Shown here: positions 33,893 to 49,000 of the stretch, piece after piece
Position numbering within the stretch: position 1 is the stretch's first letter
Layout: each line of letters opens with the position of its first letter
From: Antennarius striatus
Taxonomy: Eukaryota; Chordata; Actinopteri; Lophiiformes; Antennariidae
Direction of reading: 5' to 3'
NCBI RefSeq assembly: GCF_040054535.1
Contig: NC_090780.1
Span: 12,921,001 to 12,985,000, forward strand
Length of the DNA: 64,000 bases
Notes under the pieces: model-generated
The model's database searches: none
Seen by the model: only the letters and a program-made list of their open reading frames with translations
What the model was told of the DNA's origin: nothing
Translations under genes and position numbers: made by a program

Positions 33893-35549
33893 GAAACAAA
33901 ATGAAAAACATCTCAGAATCTCCAGAACTCCTCTTTTTAATCAAACAGTCTGCAGTGATTTTTCCCACCTCTGTGAATGTGTGTAACAGCCTGAATGACC
34001 CCATGAGGTGCAGCGAGAGCCCCTCCTGGTTGCTGTCCGCTGCAGAGGATGAAATCAGTGTAAGCCCTCCGTGATTCTCATTTTTTGCCTCCATGGGAGA
34101 TGGAAATGAAACTGCAATGAGACAAAGCCAAAAAATAGAATTTAATTTTCTGAAAATAGGAACAGGGCCTGAGCCGCCGGCAGCGCTTGGTAAAGACCTG
34201 AAATATGAAGCCGTAAACTGAAAGGAGATAATAGGATATAATAACAGAAAGCTAGAGGAGAGGGGGAGTATAATGTGTAGGTCTAATTGGGAGAGCTCTT
34301 TCCTTCTCCCAGGTGGGGGGTAATGAGAGACAGAGCGTAGCTGGCGGACAGCCATAGATTATTGCCTTTATGGGTTAATATCAAGGAGGGGCAGAGGAAT
34401 GCAGCGTGACAGAAACGCAAATGTGAGGTTAGTCAGAGAAGGAAAAATGTACAATAAAAGTTCTGATCTGAACATGGAGGCAGGCATAAGCCTGTGTTAC
34501 CAGTGATATTTACTCTCAGCTTCCCGCTGGTCAAACTGTGTCAGGGTGCTGCTAATCGGCAGCACTAACTGGCTCACTTTCATTGATTAAATCTGTGTTT
34601 CATCAAAAATGGCTGCTTCCAAACTGTTAGTGCCAAGTCAAATGTCTTTTATTCTTCACTGTGGAGTTCAAACATTTTACCACAGGAACAGAGGAACATT
34701 CAAAATATGAGACAGAAGCAAACTGCTTGTGGAGGACATGGAGCTATAAATAACTGGATGAAGTGGTTTAATACTAGGAGAAAGGAGAGGTTCAATTTTC
34801 TGCTGCAAAGACGTGTGAGAGCGAGGTGAGAGAGTAGGCAGAGGACAAATGAGGCATGAAATTCACATTTGTTTGTTTCGCACTTGGTAATGTGTTATCC
34901 TGTTACAGCAGTGATTTTAAAATCTTTCCTTCTTTTTGAAAAAACATTTTCCTGTTTTTGCACCCAGTTAGATCCTTGTACAGCAGACAGGGCTCCAGAC
35001 CTGTATTACAACAACCAACACTGTGATTACTGGTACTCCTGCATCAATGCCTGTGATTGTGAGCACAATTTATGATACAGAATACATTGACTTTAAGCAA
35101 TTAGCGTCATTAGCCATGATTACGTCTGCGTCCTAAAAATGGATGACACGACTCTCTGATTGTAATTATTGAGATGAAAACGCTTGTTTTCAACAAGACA
35201 GCTGCTAAAAGTCACACAACCAGACATGCACAGGATGTATAGAGGAGACGTAGTTCTCTATGCTATAGAGAACTGGGTGTTATTAGTAAGTGTCAGTTAT
35301 GCTCATATCTGTGGATAACAGATTTTACACGGACACCACAACAGCATTATATCTGATCCTATTCTGAGAAAAAAACTTGCAGTAAAGCATAAAGCAATGG
35401 TAAAATAAAATGATAAAATAAAATGCCAAACTAGTCGGTTTAACTTCTACCTTTACAACCTGTTGAGGAAAACTATTGTTGAACTATTTGTTTCATCCAA
35501 ATGTCTTTTTTTATTTCCATCACCAGAGTTGGAGGACATGCGATCACCC
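33893..35549. other. Intergenic, no gene seen
   Basis: Unique-looking sequence. A frame at 33825-34355 (minus) overlaps the LINE end and shows no domain. Confidence 0.45.
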
Positions 35550-35551
35550 AC

Positions 35552-35876
<325 letters not shown>

Positions 35877-35878
<2 letters not shown>

Positions 35879-38800
35879 AATTTGTTGCGTTTCTCACATT
35901 TTGCCAACATCATGAAAAATGGTTAATTGATACAAATTATCCAGACATAAAGAAATCATCATGCTCCACCATTGGATCCAGTTCTGGATTATAAACCAAG
36001 AAACGAGAAGATTTGTTCTGAGGGAAGAATATGTATGGAAAGAGTGTTGGAGACTTGGCTCCTTGACACCAGTGTACAGATCATGCAGATTCAATTTTTT
36101 TTCATGCATCTGTGAATGTGAAGAATAAACAGCGTGTCTACACAAAAAAATGGAACCCAATCACATTATTGTAGATGTTACGTCCAGCTCCTGGGCCACA
36201 CTGAGCTCCTGGGGCTGGGATGGTTGATAAATCATAAATTTAATAATAATTAGCACCTGATTTCAAATGTCAGCATGTTTCCAAAGGTCAGAAAACTGTT
36301 TTATTTACCATGAGGCAGACCAACATGAACATACCCCTGCACCATCATAATACTTGTCCTGTCTATTATTGTAGCATGATAAATTACACATAACTAATTT
36401 ATCATGCTACATGTTCAGGTTGCAGTGAGGCACTGGGGGAGGTGACTACTACTACTATTATTTGTGTACTACCTCAAGCGTATAATCACCTTTATTATCT
36501 TGGACCTAATACACCTACTTCTCTCCAGCTCCTGACATTTCTACCCACCTCCCCCCAGGACCACTGTTGGGGTTTCCCTGCTTCTGTGACTGTGTGCAAA
36601 TGAAGACAAAATGACAAAAAGTTCATTGTGCAAATGAAATCCTCTATCTCTCCATGCCTCTGCTGCTCCCTAGACGTGTCGTTGATGACATTCTGTTGTC
36701 TGTGCCGTGGCTCACAGCCTGTAGCTGCTTATCCCTCTTTATCCCTTTGCTTAATTACCAGCAGTTGGCCATGACAAGATGCCAGGAGCCAAAATATGGT
36801 GTCTTATTTATGCTGGTGAACATTTGTGTGTCTTGTGTACTTGGCTGTTCAGGATTATAACAGAGCTACAAACTAGAAGTTCCAACACACACAAAACCAT
36901 ACAGCGCACATACAGTGTACGCGTGATGACAAACAGCGCACATACGCCAGACTGATGCACTCAGCCCACTGTGAACAATGACACTGCTTATTACCACTCA
37001 GTAAACACGAATCCAACACCTGCTGATGCTCACAGATTGAATTAAGGACCCATTCTGCTGCCACTTAGCATTAGAGTGTTTCTAACGTCACCTTTCATTA
37101 AACCCAGGTGACGATAATTCAGTTATAAATAGCATTTAGGGAGAAGGATAGGAATGATACTGAAGGACCAGGAGGCTTGCTAACAACCTTACAAGCTTCT
37201 ATGTAAATATATGTTAACACCACCACTGGCAGCTGAATTCATCCTCATCTAATCCTGGTCTTGTTTCAGATTAAGCTCATATTTATTCTCTGTTCATTGG
37301 CTGGTTAAACACAATCAATTCTTCAAAGTCTGTTCTAATCCTGGAGATTAATTTGTTGACAGTGTGTAATTGTCAATGTTTCCTCGTTTTCCTTTGCCTC
37401 AGGTCAGAAAGCTGATTTTCCTGTTGGCTTGTTCAGTGGTTTTGAGTTTAGGATATGATCCACAAATTGCTCGCATGATCACATCAATCTGTGCTGTAAT
37501 ATAGGACAGACTGCTATTAGATGAAGATGAAGAACTTCTACCTGACTTGTTGGCTTGGCTTATATTTAGTTGCTTACTTAAACTGCTGCTGTGTGGACTT
37601 CTCTTCTTTGAACTTGGTGCCACAATTTTGCCTCTTTGTCTAGAGGTTTATAGTTATTCTCATTCCGCGTTATCTCAGTAGAAAGGACACACTGCTTACC
37701 CACGTAAATGAGAAACATTCAAGCTGGGATCCATTTTTCACTGCAATACAGTCAGATGGAGACACAGCCAAAGAAATATTTCAACTAAAATTGTGGAAAA
37801 AATCTGCTGCTAGTTTAATTCATTTATGTATTAATTTGATAAATGATTTTTTGTTGTTGTTATTTGTTGTAACTGGAATCAATTTGATGAAGGCTGTGGC
37901 AGGCTGACTAGGGATGAAAATACATTAAGCTGATACTTAGTAGATTTTTCATCCCACAGTTTGTGCTTATTTCTCAATGATCTTGGTTCTGATTGTTCCA
38001 CAAAATCATTGCATTAAATAACTGAATTTCAGAAACACACACACACACACACGCACACACACACACGCACACACACACACACACACACACTAGATACAGA
38101 TATATTATTACAGTCAGCTCAACAGTTTCCCTTTTGTGGCACATAATTTCACCCCCAGAGTTCACCTCCAGCATTCACTCTGATATAATGTGGTTGTCAT
38201 GGAAAACAGGTGAGTGTGTGGATGGAGGCTAATGTTTAAAAAGGGGGGTGGGTTGTTCAAGGTGGGTAATGACTGCTTGTGGATTCAAGTTTGAAGAATT
38301 ACTGACAAACTATTCTTGGAATCGGACCAGCTGTGTTTGCCTCTCCTTCAGTCACAGGAAGTTGTGTTCGCTCCAATATCACTGGACAACTTGATGGATT
38401 GTCATGAATGTTGGTGCAGACTTGTGTGATCCCCAGAGAATGAACCAAATTGACTTCACTAACCTGTGTTAGTTCCTCTTTCTTCTTTTTTGTTGCACTA
38501 AAGCGTTTTCTTTGCAATTAAATCGAATGTCCCGGAAATAATAAAGAATTTATACAATGCAATTATGTCATCTTTGCAAAGATTAGCCAATTATCTCCAC
38601 AGACAACTGAAAGAAAATTAAATGTCAATTCAGACGCTTTTTAGGAAAAATGTTTGTTGGTTCCTTCTTCTAAAATTCAAGTGTTTTTACTTTTTCTGTG
38701 TTCTGTATAATAGTAAAATAGTTTTTACTTGGACAAGAAACTATTTGATGATTTTAGATTATACTGATAAGCATTTTTATTCAAGTGGACATTTTATAGA

Positions 38801-41776
38801 CCAAACAATTAACCTGTAATTGAGAATAGCTGTCAGATTTATTGCTAATGGAAATAATGGTCAAATGCAGACCTTTATTGATTTTTAAATGTGAAAATAT
38901 TCGCACAGGCCAGAAGGTTCACTGCTCTGAATGAAGACGACGCTGCAGTGAGTTTGGAGACGGTAGTTCCTCCTGTTTCTGTGGGTTCATGACGATTTGT
39001 GGGGGGCTAGGAAACATCAGACACCGATATTCAAACCAGTATGAAAATATTCATTACGTTTTTCAGTTTTCACCACTCAAACTATTATAATTGCATTATC
39101 GTGCCGCTGGTATTTGTTGCCATGTGTTCAACAAACACTTTGTTGAACACAACTCAAGGCTTCTTCACATTAACTGGGAGATTTTCCCAGATGTTACTGC
39201 CAAATGTTTGATTATGGGGAGTGTTGTCCTAACAGCTCACCAGAGTCACAGGGAAAAGACATAATTAAAATATCTCAAATAAAAATTACTCTGCCAAAGC
39301 GAGTCTCCGAAAATCATTTCCATATAGAAACATGAAAGAGTACGCCTACAAAAAATACTATTAGACTGTCTGCGGTTCAAACATACTGTATACTAATGAT
39401 GCTTCAGAACATTGTTGTTCTGTGCTTACACATCCTTTAAAAAAACTTCTCTGTTTTTAAATAATTTTGTTTTGTAATCCAAGTCATAATGCTAATGTGA
39501 TGTGGACTGAAAGCTTTCAGACTCCAGAAACCTTTATAAGACATCTATCACAAAAGAAACTGAACAAAGCCATCTCTTGATCAGGCTATACATGACAATG
39601 TGCTGCTGTTTTGTTGATATCAAAGTAAACGCTAGAAAATGGGATGAAAATTACTGTCAGTTCCCCTTCCAAAAAATGAAGGGAAATTTTTGTGTTTTTA
39701 ATCAAAATAGAACCATAGATATACTTTAATGTACATCGTACCTCAAACTCTTTCAGAACATACAGCGCCACCCTAGTAGGATGGAACAACACACACACCT
39801 ACCCATTACAGTATGAAATAGAGTACTGGCTTGTCCTTGACGTGTATCCACTGGTGTGGCTCACATAATGCAGATACTAGGTCTTATAAGCTGAAGGAGG
39901 TGGCCTTAAGGGTAAAATTCATTACAGTGATTTTACCATTAAGTGTTGTTATTATTAGTATTGACAGTAAGGGAGCAGTCTTTCTGTTTGGTTACTGTTC
40001 TGCATTAGGAACACAAAGGCTCAGGGGACTGTTGGCTGTCCTGTTCGATCTTCAGGTGATGTGTTAGTGATGTTGTGTTAATGTTGTAAGCACAGGCAGT
40101 GGGGCGCATGTTTGCTGTTAATTCTGTGCCTACTCCCAACCTAGAATATAAACACGCTGCAGTTCATTTCCACCCATTGATCGGTGGTCTTTGCATCGTC
40201 TGTTAAATTATAATTATATAATGCTCTGCAGGGCCAGAGAATGGCTCTAAGCTTCTGCAACATAACACAAATGTTTATGGTACAGCGAAATAAATATAAT
40301 TTTACATGGCAGCATGTTGCCAGTATAATTCTCTGCCATGTGCATTGTTAGCCTGTCTTGCAGAGTCATGGTACCCAAAAATGTATGCGTCCACAGACAT
40401 GTGTCCTCTTTCTGGGGGCTGAATCCCCCAGTGGTCTGACCCTGGAACCAACACTGATAGTTTCAGTAATATAGACAACATGTCTGAGACTCATGGTGTG
40501 TTTAGTTACCTGGGCGGTGTTTTTGTGCGCGTAATTGTTGCAAATTCTAAATAAATAACAAGTTTGATTAAAAGGGTTTTCCAACCAAATTGGTTCCAAA
40601 GTTTTAGAAAGAAATGTTGGTTTCTGTTTCACTTGCAGAGTGAATAGCTTTAAATAGGACTGAGACGAATACAGGTACAATAGATTTATTAAGGGTTTCG
40701 TATACTGTGTTATTTTGTATGTGTCCACTTCCAACATTGTTAACCAAACATGCCAGCAGTTCATTTGCTTTCATTAGTCTTCTGATTCAAATCCTTCTCA
40801 GGAGAAATCCAACACAAATCTGGACATTTTAACACAGTGCAGCAACACACAATTAAAGATGAATCATTTGTCTGTGTCAATAATGAATTTCATTGACCAG
40901 AACGCAAGTGGGCGGCACATTCAGATCCTCAGCGGATGATTAAAGTCTCTCTTTTACAAAAGGTTTCCTCCGAGCAGCCACTGCTTTGTCTCCAGCTCGT
41001 TTTCAGAATGAAGAGTGAACTTTAAATGTAGTTGGTTTTAAGATAGATACATCAGATAAACCTGTCTACAACTTTAATTCACTTTATAGATCAGATTTAA
41101 TTCCTTACACACTGTCTGTTTTCTGATTATTTTCTGTTTTTCACAATAAATAATATAAAACATCAACATTTAAATGTCAGTATAGTTCACAAACTGAAAG
41201 TAAAATCACAAATCACGTTAGTTTTGTACATTAATTCCAAATGAATGCTACAGTACCAGAATAAACCAGTCGTCTATGTGCTGCTCTCTAAATTTAAATT
41301 TCTATTTTGAGTCTTGCTCACGAAGGAAAATCTTACAATGATATTTTATTTTACAAAACTTTTTGTTCCTCAGATTAAATGAGTGCAGGTTTGTGATTTT
41401 TGTATATGAAGTTAAAGACTACATTTCAATTAAGATAAATACACAAAAATATTTTGGCTCCTGAAACAGAACAAACAAGAATGAAGAGGAAATATGTACA
41501 ATAAACACACACAAAATCTCATATTCTTGGGATGAGGGCAAAATATACAAACACCTATGTCCCACTCATGTGCTGTTGGATAAGCTAATCAGATGACACT
41601 TGTAGCTTCATGTTTATGCTACAGATTTGACAGTGGTGTAATCGTTCTCATCTAACTCTGAGCAAGACAGAAAATCAATGTTTAAAAAAAAATCTCCCTC
41701 ACAGTGTAGCAGCTAGCTGAGAAGTAGTGTTGACAGCCTAAGTGTGATATAACAGTGTTAATTAAGTTGTATGCTG
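35877..41776. other. Intergenic, no gene supported
   Basis: Long AT-rich interval downstream of tmem88b. It holds a hairpin at 36370 and a (CA)n run (38034-38090). A Ser-rich frame on the minus strand (37399-37623) reads GRSSSSSSNSSLSYI with no recognised family. Part of 41.0-41.8 kb may be tmem88b 3' UTR. Confidence 0.45.
36370..36411. repeat. Perfect 17-base inverted repeat (hairpin)
   Basis: TGTAGCATGATAAATTA (36370-36386) and its exact complement (36395-36411) are separated by an 8-base loop. Confidence 0.9.
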
Positions 41777-41782
41777 TTTATT
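41777..41782 (-). other. Candidate poly(A) signal for tmem88b
   Basis: AATAAA on the minus strand, about 50 bases past the stop codon. Confidence 0.4.
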
Positions 41783-41833
41783 TTATCGACCATACACTGA
41801 TCAAACTTCCTGATTCATCTTGACTCTTCTCGA

Positions 41834-44718
41834 TCAGACCCAGGCATGGATGCTGCCCGCCCAGCCCGGAAACCATCCTCGGTACCAGGCCCGCGCCATT
41901 GGCTGAATAAGGAGCAGAAGATGGAACCGGCGGAGCAGCAAGCAGAATATGGCCGCTGCAACAACCACTAGTGGTGACATCATCACAAAGCCAAGAATGA
42001 TGAGGGCTGAGCAGCTATTGTCATCCAGATAACGGCAGATGGCAGAAGAGGCATCAAGAACCTGTGGAGACAAAATCAGCAGGTATCATCAGAACAGGCA
42101 GACGCTCCAGAGGACCTGATGAACATTTTGGCAGCAGCAGTTTCTCTTCGAGCAAAAAGCAAATAGATATGATGAGTATGTGTGTGAGTGTTTGTAGATA
42201 TTCAGGGTGGGACGTGGAGGTGGTGAGCTGTGACAGAGCTGTTCTGCAGCTCAGAGGAGAAGTGGCTCAGTGGCTTTCAGTTACCCTCTGAGCTGTCAAT
42301 CAAGAAAAACAGAGGAGAGATAAAGACGGAAACTGCGAAAATAAAAAATGACAGTGGCAGGCAGCAAAGAGAGCAAATCAGTAAATGCATAAGAAGAGGA
42401 AGAGCGTGAGACACGATCAGAGAGTGCTTGAGGTGAAAGCATGCAGACATCCTTCAGATCTCAAGGTACATAAACTTGAAGCAGAATATTTCCTCTCTGT
42501 CAAAATTAGACCCGGTGAAAAGCATTTGGTTGAACCTGAAGCCCCCTTTTTAAAAGTGATTTAGGAAGTTTCACCTCTGACAAACAAACCCCAGCAACAG
42601 GATTGTTAAACTCACTCCAGCTCATGCAGACACACACCTCTGTCTACTGCACAGACTCTGTCTACTGTCAGCAGCTTTAAAAGTCTGTTCAGTAGATCCT
42701 CTATTCTATTCATGTTCAGTCTGTCACCAGTTTGAATCTAAGCATATGGCCAAAATTATGAAAATAATACGTAATAAATTTAAAAAATGAACTAAAACTG
42801 AAAGTTTCAGGAATTGTCCCATTGCAGTCTAATTGAAGAGTACTTTTATCTATTCTAAAGACATCATAAGTAATGTCAACCCAAATAACATCTGATGTTG
42901 GGCTTCAGACACTATTTGTTGTAGTTTTCTGCCACCTGTGCTTAAAATTCACAAAATCTATCTGTCATGAGAAGTAACTTTGCTACTAGCAGGGTCCCAC
43001 CTACAGCCTCTCTAAATCAAATGGAATGTTCATTTGAAAAATGTTTTGCCAAACCTTAGAAACCCCCAGTTAGCATGGAATCAATTATGGGCAGCACCAG
43101 AACACAAGGTAATGATACTCCAAGGTGCCAAAAGTGCCTTCAGCAGATAGATTTGGTGCTGTGAGAAGATAATGACATTCTAACGGATCTTTCTCCATTA
43201 TGTCATTCTAGAGATTTTATATTGCAGCTTGCAGTCTTGGTTTTTTAGGTCTCATTTAGTCTTGCGTCACTTCTTGTTTTACGTAAAATTATTTCAATTT
43301 TGTTTGCTGCAGAGTACAACGAGGTTTCAAGATGGCTTAAGTAAAGTCATATACAGTACTGTGCAAGCAAAACAATTGAGGACAACTACTGGCTGTGTCA
43401 TACTTCAGACTCGCCTTTGCATTATTTATTAATCTGATCAAATACTGCAAATACCAAGAACTAAATGTTCTTCACATGTCTTCCCTATTGATAGCATTCT
43501 GCAAAAATGCAGAACATGTTAATGGCCCCAGTTTGTATTCTTACATTTATGAGAAATTTTCTCTGTAAGCCTTATAAAGGAGAATAACACATAGCTAACA
43601 ATATGTCAACTTAATCCCCATTAAAAATCTTTTCATATAATTTGTGCATTTTTGCCCTTATTTTGCTAAATAATGATTGAGATAGAGAGAAAATATGATG
43701 AAAACTTATAACAGGTTACTTTCAAGGACACATCCAGCATTATGATTAGTTGTGAATATGGTTTCCATTGGAAACCAAAGCTTGACTTGTTAAGATTATT
43801 GAGCATGAAGAGAGTGTAAAGGATATAATCTATTGCAATATGTAAAGACGGAGGTAAATCAAGTATCTTTTCTCTTGATAAGTTATATTTATAGATATTA
43901 ACTTTTGTAATCCATCCATCATCCATCCATCATCCATCCATCCATCCATCCATCCATCCATCAATCCATCCTGCTGTGACTCGAGGCAACATCAATACCC
44001 ACTGCGTCACCGTGGCGCCCGGGTGTTAGTTGTTCTTACAAATTGTTTTGTGATTACATTTGAGTGGTTGAAGGTTGTTCACTGAGTCTGTTTTAAATTA
44101 CAGCTTCAGGAAAGTAAGTGAAGGGAAATTTTATTTGAAAAATCAGCAAAAATTAAAAATCTATGGGAGCATGAAATGTAGAAATATTATCTTGCATAAT
44201 AGAAATCATAGGTCTTACTGTTCATATTTCACATTCTGAGGCATATTTCTAGTAAAAGTTTTCTGTGTTTGATATGATGCCAGTGAATCAGTGTCCATCT
44301 CAGCCAGTGTCTTTAAACGCATCATCCAAAGGGAGGATAAGCAGCATAGTGTGGCTAAAACAGAGGCAAACAACACATTAACATGCCTGAACTCCACACC
44401 TCAGTGCTGTTGACTACTCACCCTGGAATGGCAGAGGAAGCCCATGTAAAGCAGCAGCACAGCAGGCAGCAGCACCACAGAGAAGACGGTCACCAGCAGC
44501 AGAGCGCTGACCAGCACCACACACAGGTTCCACAGGATGAGCGCCGCCCCGCAGGACACACAGCCACACCTGCCCCGCCGGCTACCCCATGCACTGCCCC
44601 CACTGTGGGCCATGGGAGGGGGTAGCATCTTCACTCTCTCCCCAGCCCCCCAGAATTCATCATCCTTCTCTTCCTCGCTTGAGCTGCCGTTATCTGGCTC
44701 CACGTCCATACCACACAT
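41834..44718 (-). CDS. tmem88b: Transmembrane protein 88B (two coding exons)
   Basis: The exons are 44422-44718 and 41834-42061 (phase 0; donor GTGAGT, acceptor TCCACAG), giving 174 aa. An acidic, serine-rich N-terminus (GSSSEEEKDDEFWG) leads to a Cys-rich stretch (GRCGCVSCGAA). TM1 is LILWNLCVVLVSALLLVTVF, followed by the family block LLYMGFLCHSR. Exon 2 has TM2 (LIILGFVMMSPLVVVAAAIF) and ends in HAWV. TMEM88 proteins bind the Dishevelled PDZ domain through a C-terminal x-W-V motif and dampen canonical Wnt signalling; the tail here keeps WV. TMEM88 and TMEM88B are close relatives. I prefer TMEM88B because VWA1 and FNDC10 are its human neighbours. The ATG is one base after an acceptor (TTTCAG), so the 5' UTR is in a separate exon. 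A second ATG three codons on is also possible. Confidence 0.88.
43911..44022 (+). repeat. (ATCC)n with collapsed repeat end
   Basis: ATCC units are followed by CACTGCGTCACCGTGGCGCC. This is the start and the end of the family seen at 27006, with the middle deleted. It lies in tmem88b intron 1. Confidence 0.7.
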
Positions 44719-45195
44719 CCTGAAACACACACACACACACACTCTGGTCAGACCTCTGATTCAAACTCTTCATGCTGTTATTCATTAAAAGAAAGAGAAC
44801 CTGTTGTGTATGGATGAGGTCAGCTCACAGTTTCATCATCACACAATCATAAACAACGATCCTAATGCGTGAAGGTCTGTCCGGCTGATTCCTTCGGATG
44901 TAAATCCATCAATAAGACTCATGGTGCGTGGATGCAGACCCGACCACCTCATGGTATGCAGGCAGCCAATAACTCATTACTGTATGTAAATGAGACCTAT
45001 GGATCTCTTTGATTTTCACACACATATGTGGACACTGTTAAGCGCTTTAACTCGATCATTAATCTGGGCTTTGATCTTTGTCACTATAGAGAATTGACTG
45101 GATGCCAATATGTGGAATTTTAAATGAATCAGTCCAAATTCTTCACCTGATCATCCTCCTGCTGAGCTGCAGATACCAACCCACACTGAAAGAAT

Positions 45196-45464
<269 letters not shown>

Positions 45465-45571
45465 CAGGGACAGAGAGATGATATAATACACTTATTTTTC
45501 ACTATGTTTCTCTGCTTTTTCGATAATTTCATAATGTCAAAAAACAAAACAATATAAATGTTGTTGCTTAC

Positions 45572-45790
45572 CTCCAAGTACAGATTCGGCTAAGTCCTCT
45601 CGTCCCTATGTTGAATTATTCTCCAGCAACTCTCGGTCCGTCTACAGAATAATCCCGCCGGTGGATCGCAAAGCAGCAGCGGACAGACGCGCCCGGTACT
45701 CGAACCTGTGTCGCTGTGGTGAAGCTGCTGCCTGAGCGAGGCGCTCCGGACGGCGCGCGTCACTGCTGTGCGCGCGTTCTCGCCACAACG
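45572..45790 (-). promoter_or_regulatory. tmem88b 5' non-coding exon and CpG-rich promoter
   Basis: A strong donor (TTGGAG, then GTAAGC) ends an exon at 45572, matching the acceptor just before the tmem88b ATG. The 150 bases upstream are CpG-dense (GGCGCTCCGGACGGCGCGCG on the plus strand), unlike the AT-rich flanks. The start site is not resolved. Confidence 0.6.
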
Positions 45791-46095
45791 CATTGGATAC
45801 TTTTTATTTCTAAACATATTAGCAACAAAAATGTGTAAATATTTGGTGTTCTTTTTCAAGACACTACACACTTCTGCAAACAATATCACAGAAAACAAAA
45901 AATATGGAAGAACTGAAAGACCACAAACGTAGGTATACATTATACATCATTGTTGTTTAACAATGAAATAATTTATAAAGATTTATTTTGAACCTACACT
46001 GACTTACAAATTCTGATAATATAATCAGTTCTATATTAAAGACATGAATGGGAACAGTTGAGTTGTGAGATTGTAAACAACTTTAACTTTTGATT

Positions 46096-49000
46096 CTTCT
46101 TTTCCTTTCGGCTTTTCCCTTCAGGGGTCGCCACAGTAAATCAATTTCCTCCATCTAACCCTGTCTTCTGCATCCTCTTCTGTCACACCAACTACCTTCA
46201 TGTCCTCTTTCACTACATCCATAAACCTCCTCTTTGGTCTTCCTCTAGGCCTCCTGCCTGGCAGTTCAGAACTCAGCATCCTTCTACCAATATATTCACT
46301 ATCTCTCCTCTGGAGATGTCCAAACCATCTCAGTCTGGCCTCTCTGACTCTATCTCCAAAACCTCTAACATGAGCTGTCCCTCTGATGTACTCATTCCTT
46401 CTCCCAAAGAGAACCTCAGCACCTTCATCTCTGCTACCTCCAGCTCTGTCTCCTGTCTTTTCCTCAGTGACACTGTCTCTAGACCAAACAACATCACTGG
46501 TCTCACCACAGTTTTGTACACCTTTCCTTTCATTTTAGCTGAAACTCTTCTATCACACATCACACCTGACACTTTTCTCCACCCGTCCCATCCTGCCTGT
46601 ACACGCTTCTTCACCTCTTTTCCACACTCTCTATTGCTCTGAACTGTTGACCCTAAGTACTTAAAATCCTCCACCTTCTTGATCTCTTCTCCCTGTAACC
46701 TCACTCTTCCACTTGGGTCCCTCTCATTCACACACATGTACTCTGTCTTACTGCGGCTAACCTTCATTCCTCTCCTTTCCAGGACAAACCCCCACCTCTC
46801 TAGCTTCTCCTCCACCTGTTCCCTGCTCTCACTGCAGATCACAATGTCATCTGCAAACATCATAGTCTATGGAGATTCATGTCTAACTTCGTCTGTCAGC
46901 CTGTCCATCACCATAGCGAACAAGAAGGGGCTCAGAGCTGATCCCTGATGCAGTCCCACCTCCACCTTGAACTCCTCTGTCACACCTACAGCACACCTCA
47001 CCACTGTCTTACAGTCCTCATACATGTCCTGCACTGCTCTAACATACTTCTCTGCCACTCCAGACTTCCTCATACAATACCAGTTCCTCTCTGGGCACCC
47101 TGTCATAAGCTTTCTCCAGATCTACGAGAACACAATGCTGCTCCCTCTGACCTTCTCTGTACTTCTCTATCAACATCCTCAAAGCAAATACTACATCTGT
47201 AGTACTCTGTTTTGACATGAAACCATACTGCTGCTCACAAATGTTCACTTCTGCCCTTAGTCTAGCTTCCACTACTCTTTCCCATAACTTCATTGTATGG
47301 CTCTTCACCTTTCTTCCTCTGTAGTTGCCACAACTCTGCACATCTCCCTTGTTCTTAAAAATGGGCACCAGCACACTTCTCCATTCCTCAGGCATCTTCT
47401 CACTATCTAAGATCCTGTTGAACAACCCAGTCGGAAACTCTACTGCCACCTCTCATAGACACTTCCAAACCTCTACAGGTATATATCATCAGGACCGACT
47501 GCCTGTCCACTCTTCATCCTCTTCAATGCCCTCCTCACTTCATTCTGACTAATCTTTGCTACTTCCTGGTCCACAACAGCCACCTCTTCTAGTCTTTTTT
47601 CTCTCTCATTTTCCACGTTCATCAACTCTTCAAAGTACTCTTTCCATCTTCCCATCACACTAGTAGCACCTGTCAATAGACTTCCATCCCTATCCTTAAT
47701 CACCCTAACCTGCTGCATGTCCTTCCCATCTCTGTCTCTCCGTCTTGCCAACCTGTATAGATCAGTCTCTCCCTCCTTACTGTCCAACCTAGCATACAAG
47801 TCATCATAAGCCCCTTGTTTGGCCTTTGCTACCTCTACCTTCACCTTACGCTGCATCTCCCTGTACTCCTGTCTACTCTCCTCAGTCCTCTCAATGTCCC
47901 ACTTCTTCTTAGCTAACCTCTTTTTCCTCCTCATTCCACCACTAAGTCTCCTTATCTACTTTCCTTCCAGATGACACACCCAGTACTCTCCTACCTTTCT
48001 CCTTGATCACATTAGCTGTAGTTGTCCAGTCATCTGGAAGCACCTCTTGACCACCCAGAGCCTGTCTTAACTCATGCAACAGTCTTCCTTTTTCAGCTTC
48101 CACCATTTCATCTTCAGCCCTTTTCCCTCTTCATCTTCCTCACCACAAGAGTCATCCTACACACCACCATCCTATGCTGTTTGGCTACAGTCTCGCCTAC
48201 CACTACTTTGCAGTCACTAATTTCCTTCAGATTACACCGTCTACATAAGATGTAGTCTACCTGTGTGCTCCTACCACCACTCTTACAGGTCACCCTATGT
48301 TCCTGCCTCTTCTGGAAGAAAGTACTTACTATAGCCATTTCCATCCTTTTTGCAAAGTCAACCACCAACTGATAGCTCTTATCAGTTGAATGTGTTCCTC
48401 TCCTGGATACCAAACCAGCCCATCACCTCCTCATCACCTCTGTTTCCTGCACCAACATGCCCACTGAAGTCTGCACCAATGACAACTCTCTCACTTCTAG
48501 GTATGCTCTGCATCACGTCATCAAAGTCCAACCAGAATTTCTCCTTCTCCTCCAGCTCACATCCTACCTGTGGAACATACCCGCTAACAACATTGAACAT
48601 CACACCTTCGATTTCTAGCTTCAGACTCATCACTCTATATGACACTCTTTTTACCTCCAGGACATTCCTAACAAACTCCTCCTTCAAGATAACTCCTACT
48701 CCATTTCTCTTCCTATCTACACCATGTTAGAACAACTTGAACCCTGCTCCTAAACTTCTAGCCTTGCTACCTTTCCACCTGGTCTCCTGGACACACAGTA
48801 TGTCTACCTTCCTCCTCTGCATCATGTCAACCAACTCTCTACCTTTTCCTGTCATAGTTCCAACATTCAACATCCCCTACTCTCAGTCCTATACTCTTGG
48901 AGTTCCTCTTCGCTCTCTCCCTCCGAACACACTTTCCCCCTTCTCCATCTTCGACCAACAATAGTCCAATTTCCACCGGCACCCTGTAGGTCAACAGCGC

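Noticed and set aside
37399-37623. Ser-rich minus-strand frame as a gene
   Set aside because: No recognised family, no clear start ATG or splice context, and low-complexity composition. It is kept only as a remark on the interval.
44215-44397. Additional tmem88b coding exon
   Set aside because: Exons 1 and 2 join in phase 0 with continuous homology to the TMEM88 family, and this frame shows no similarity.
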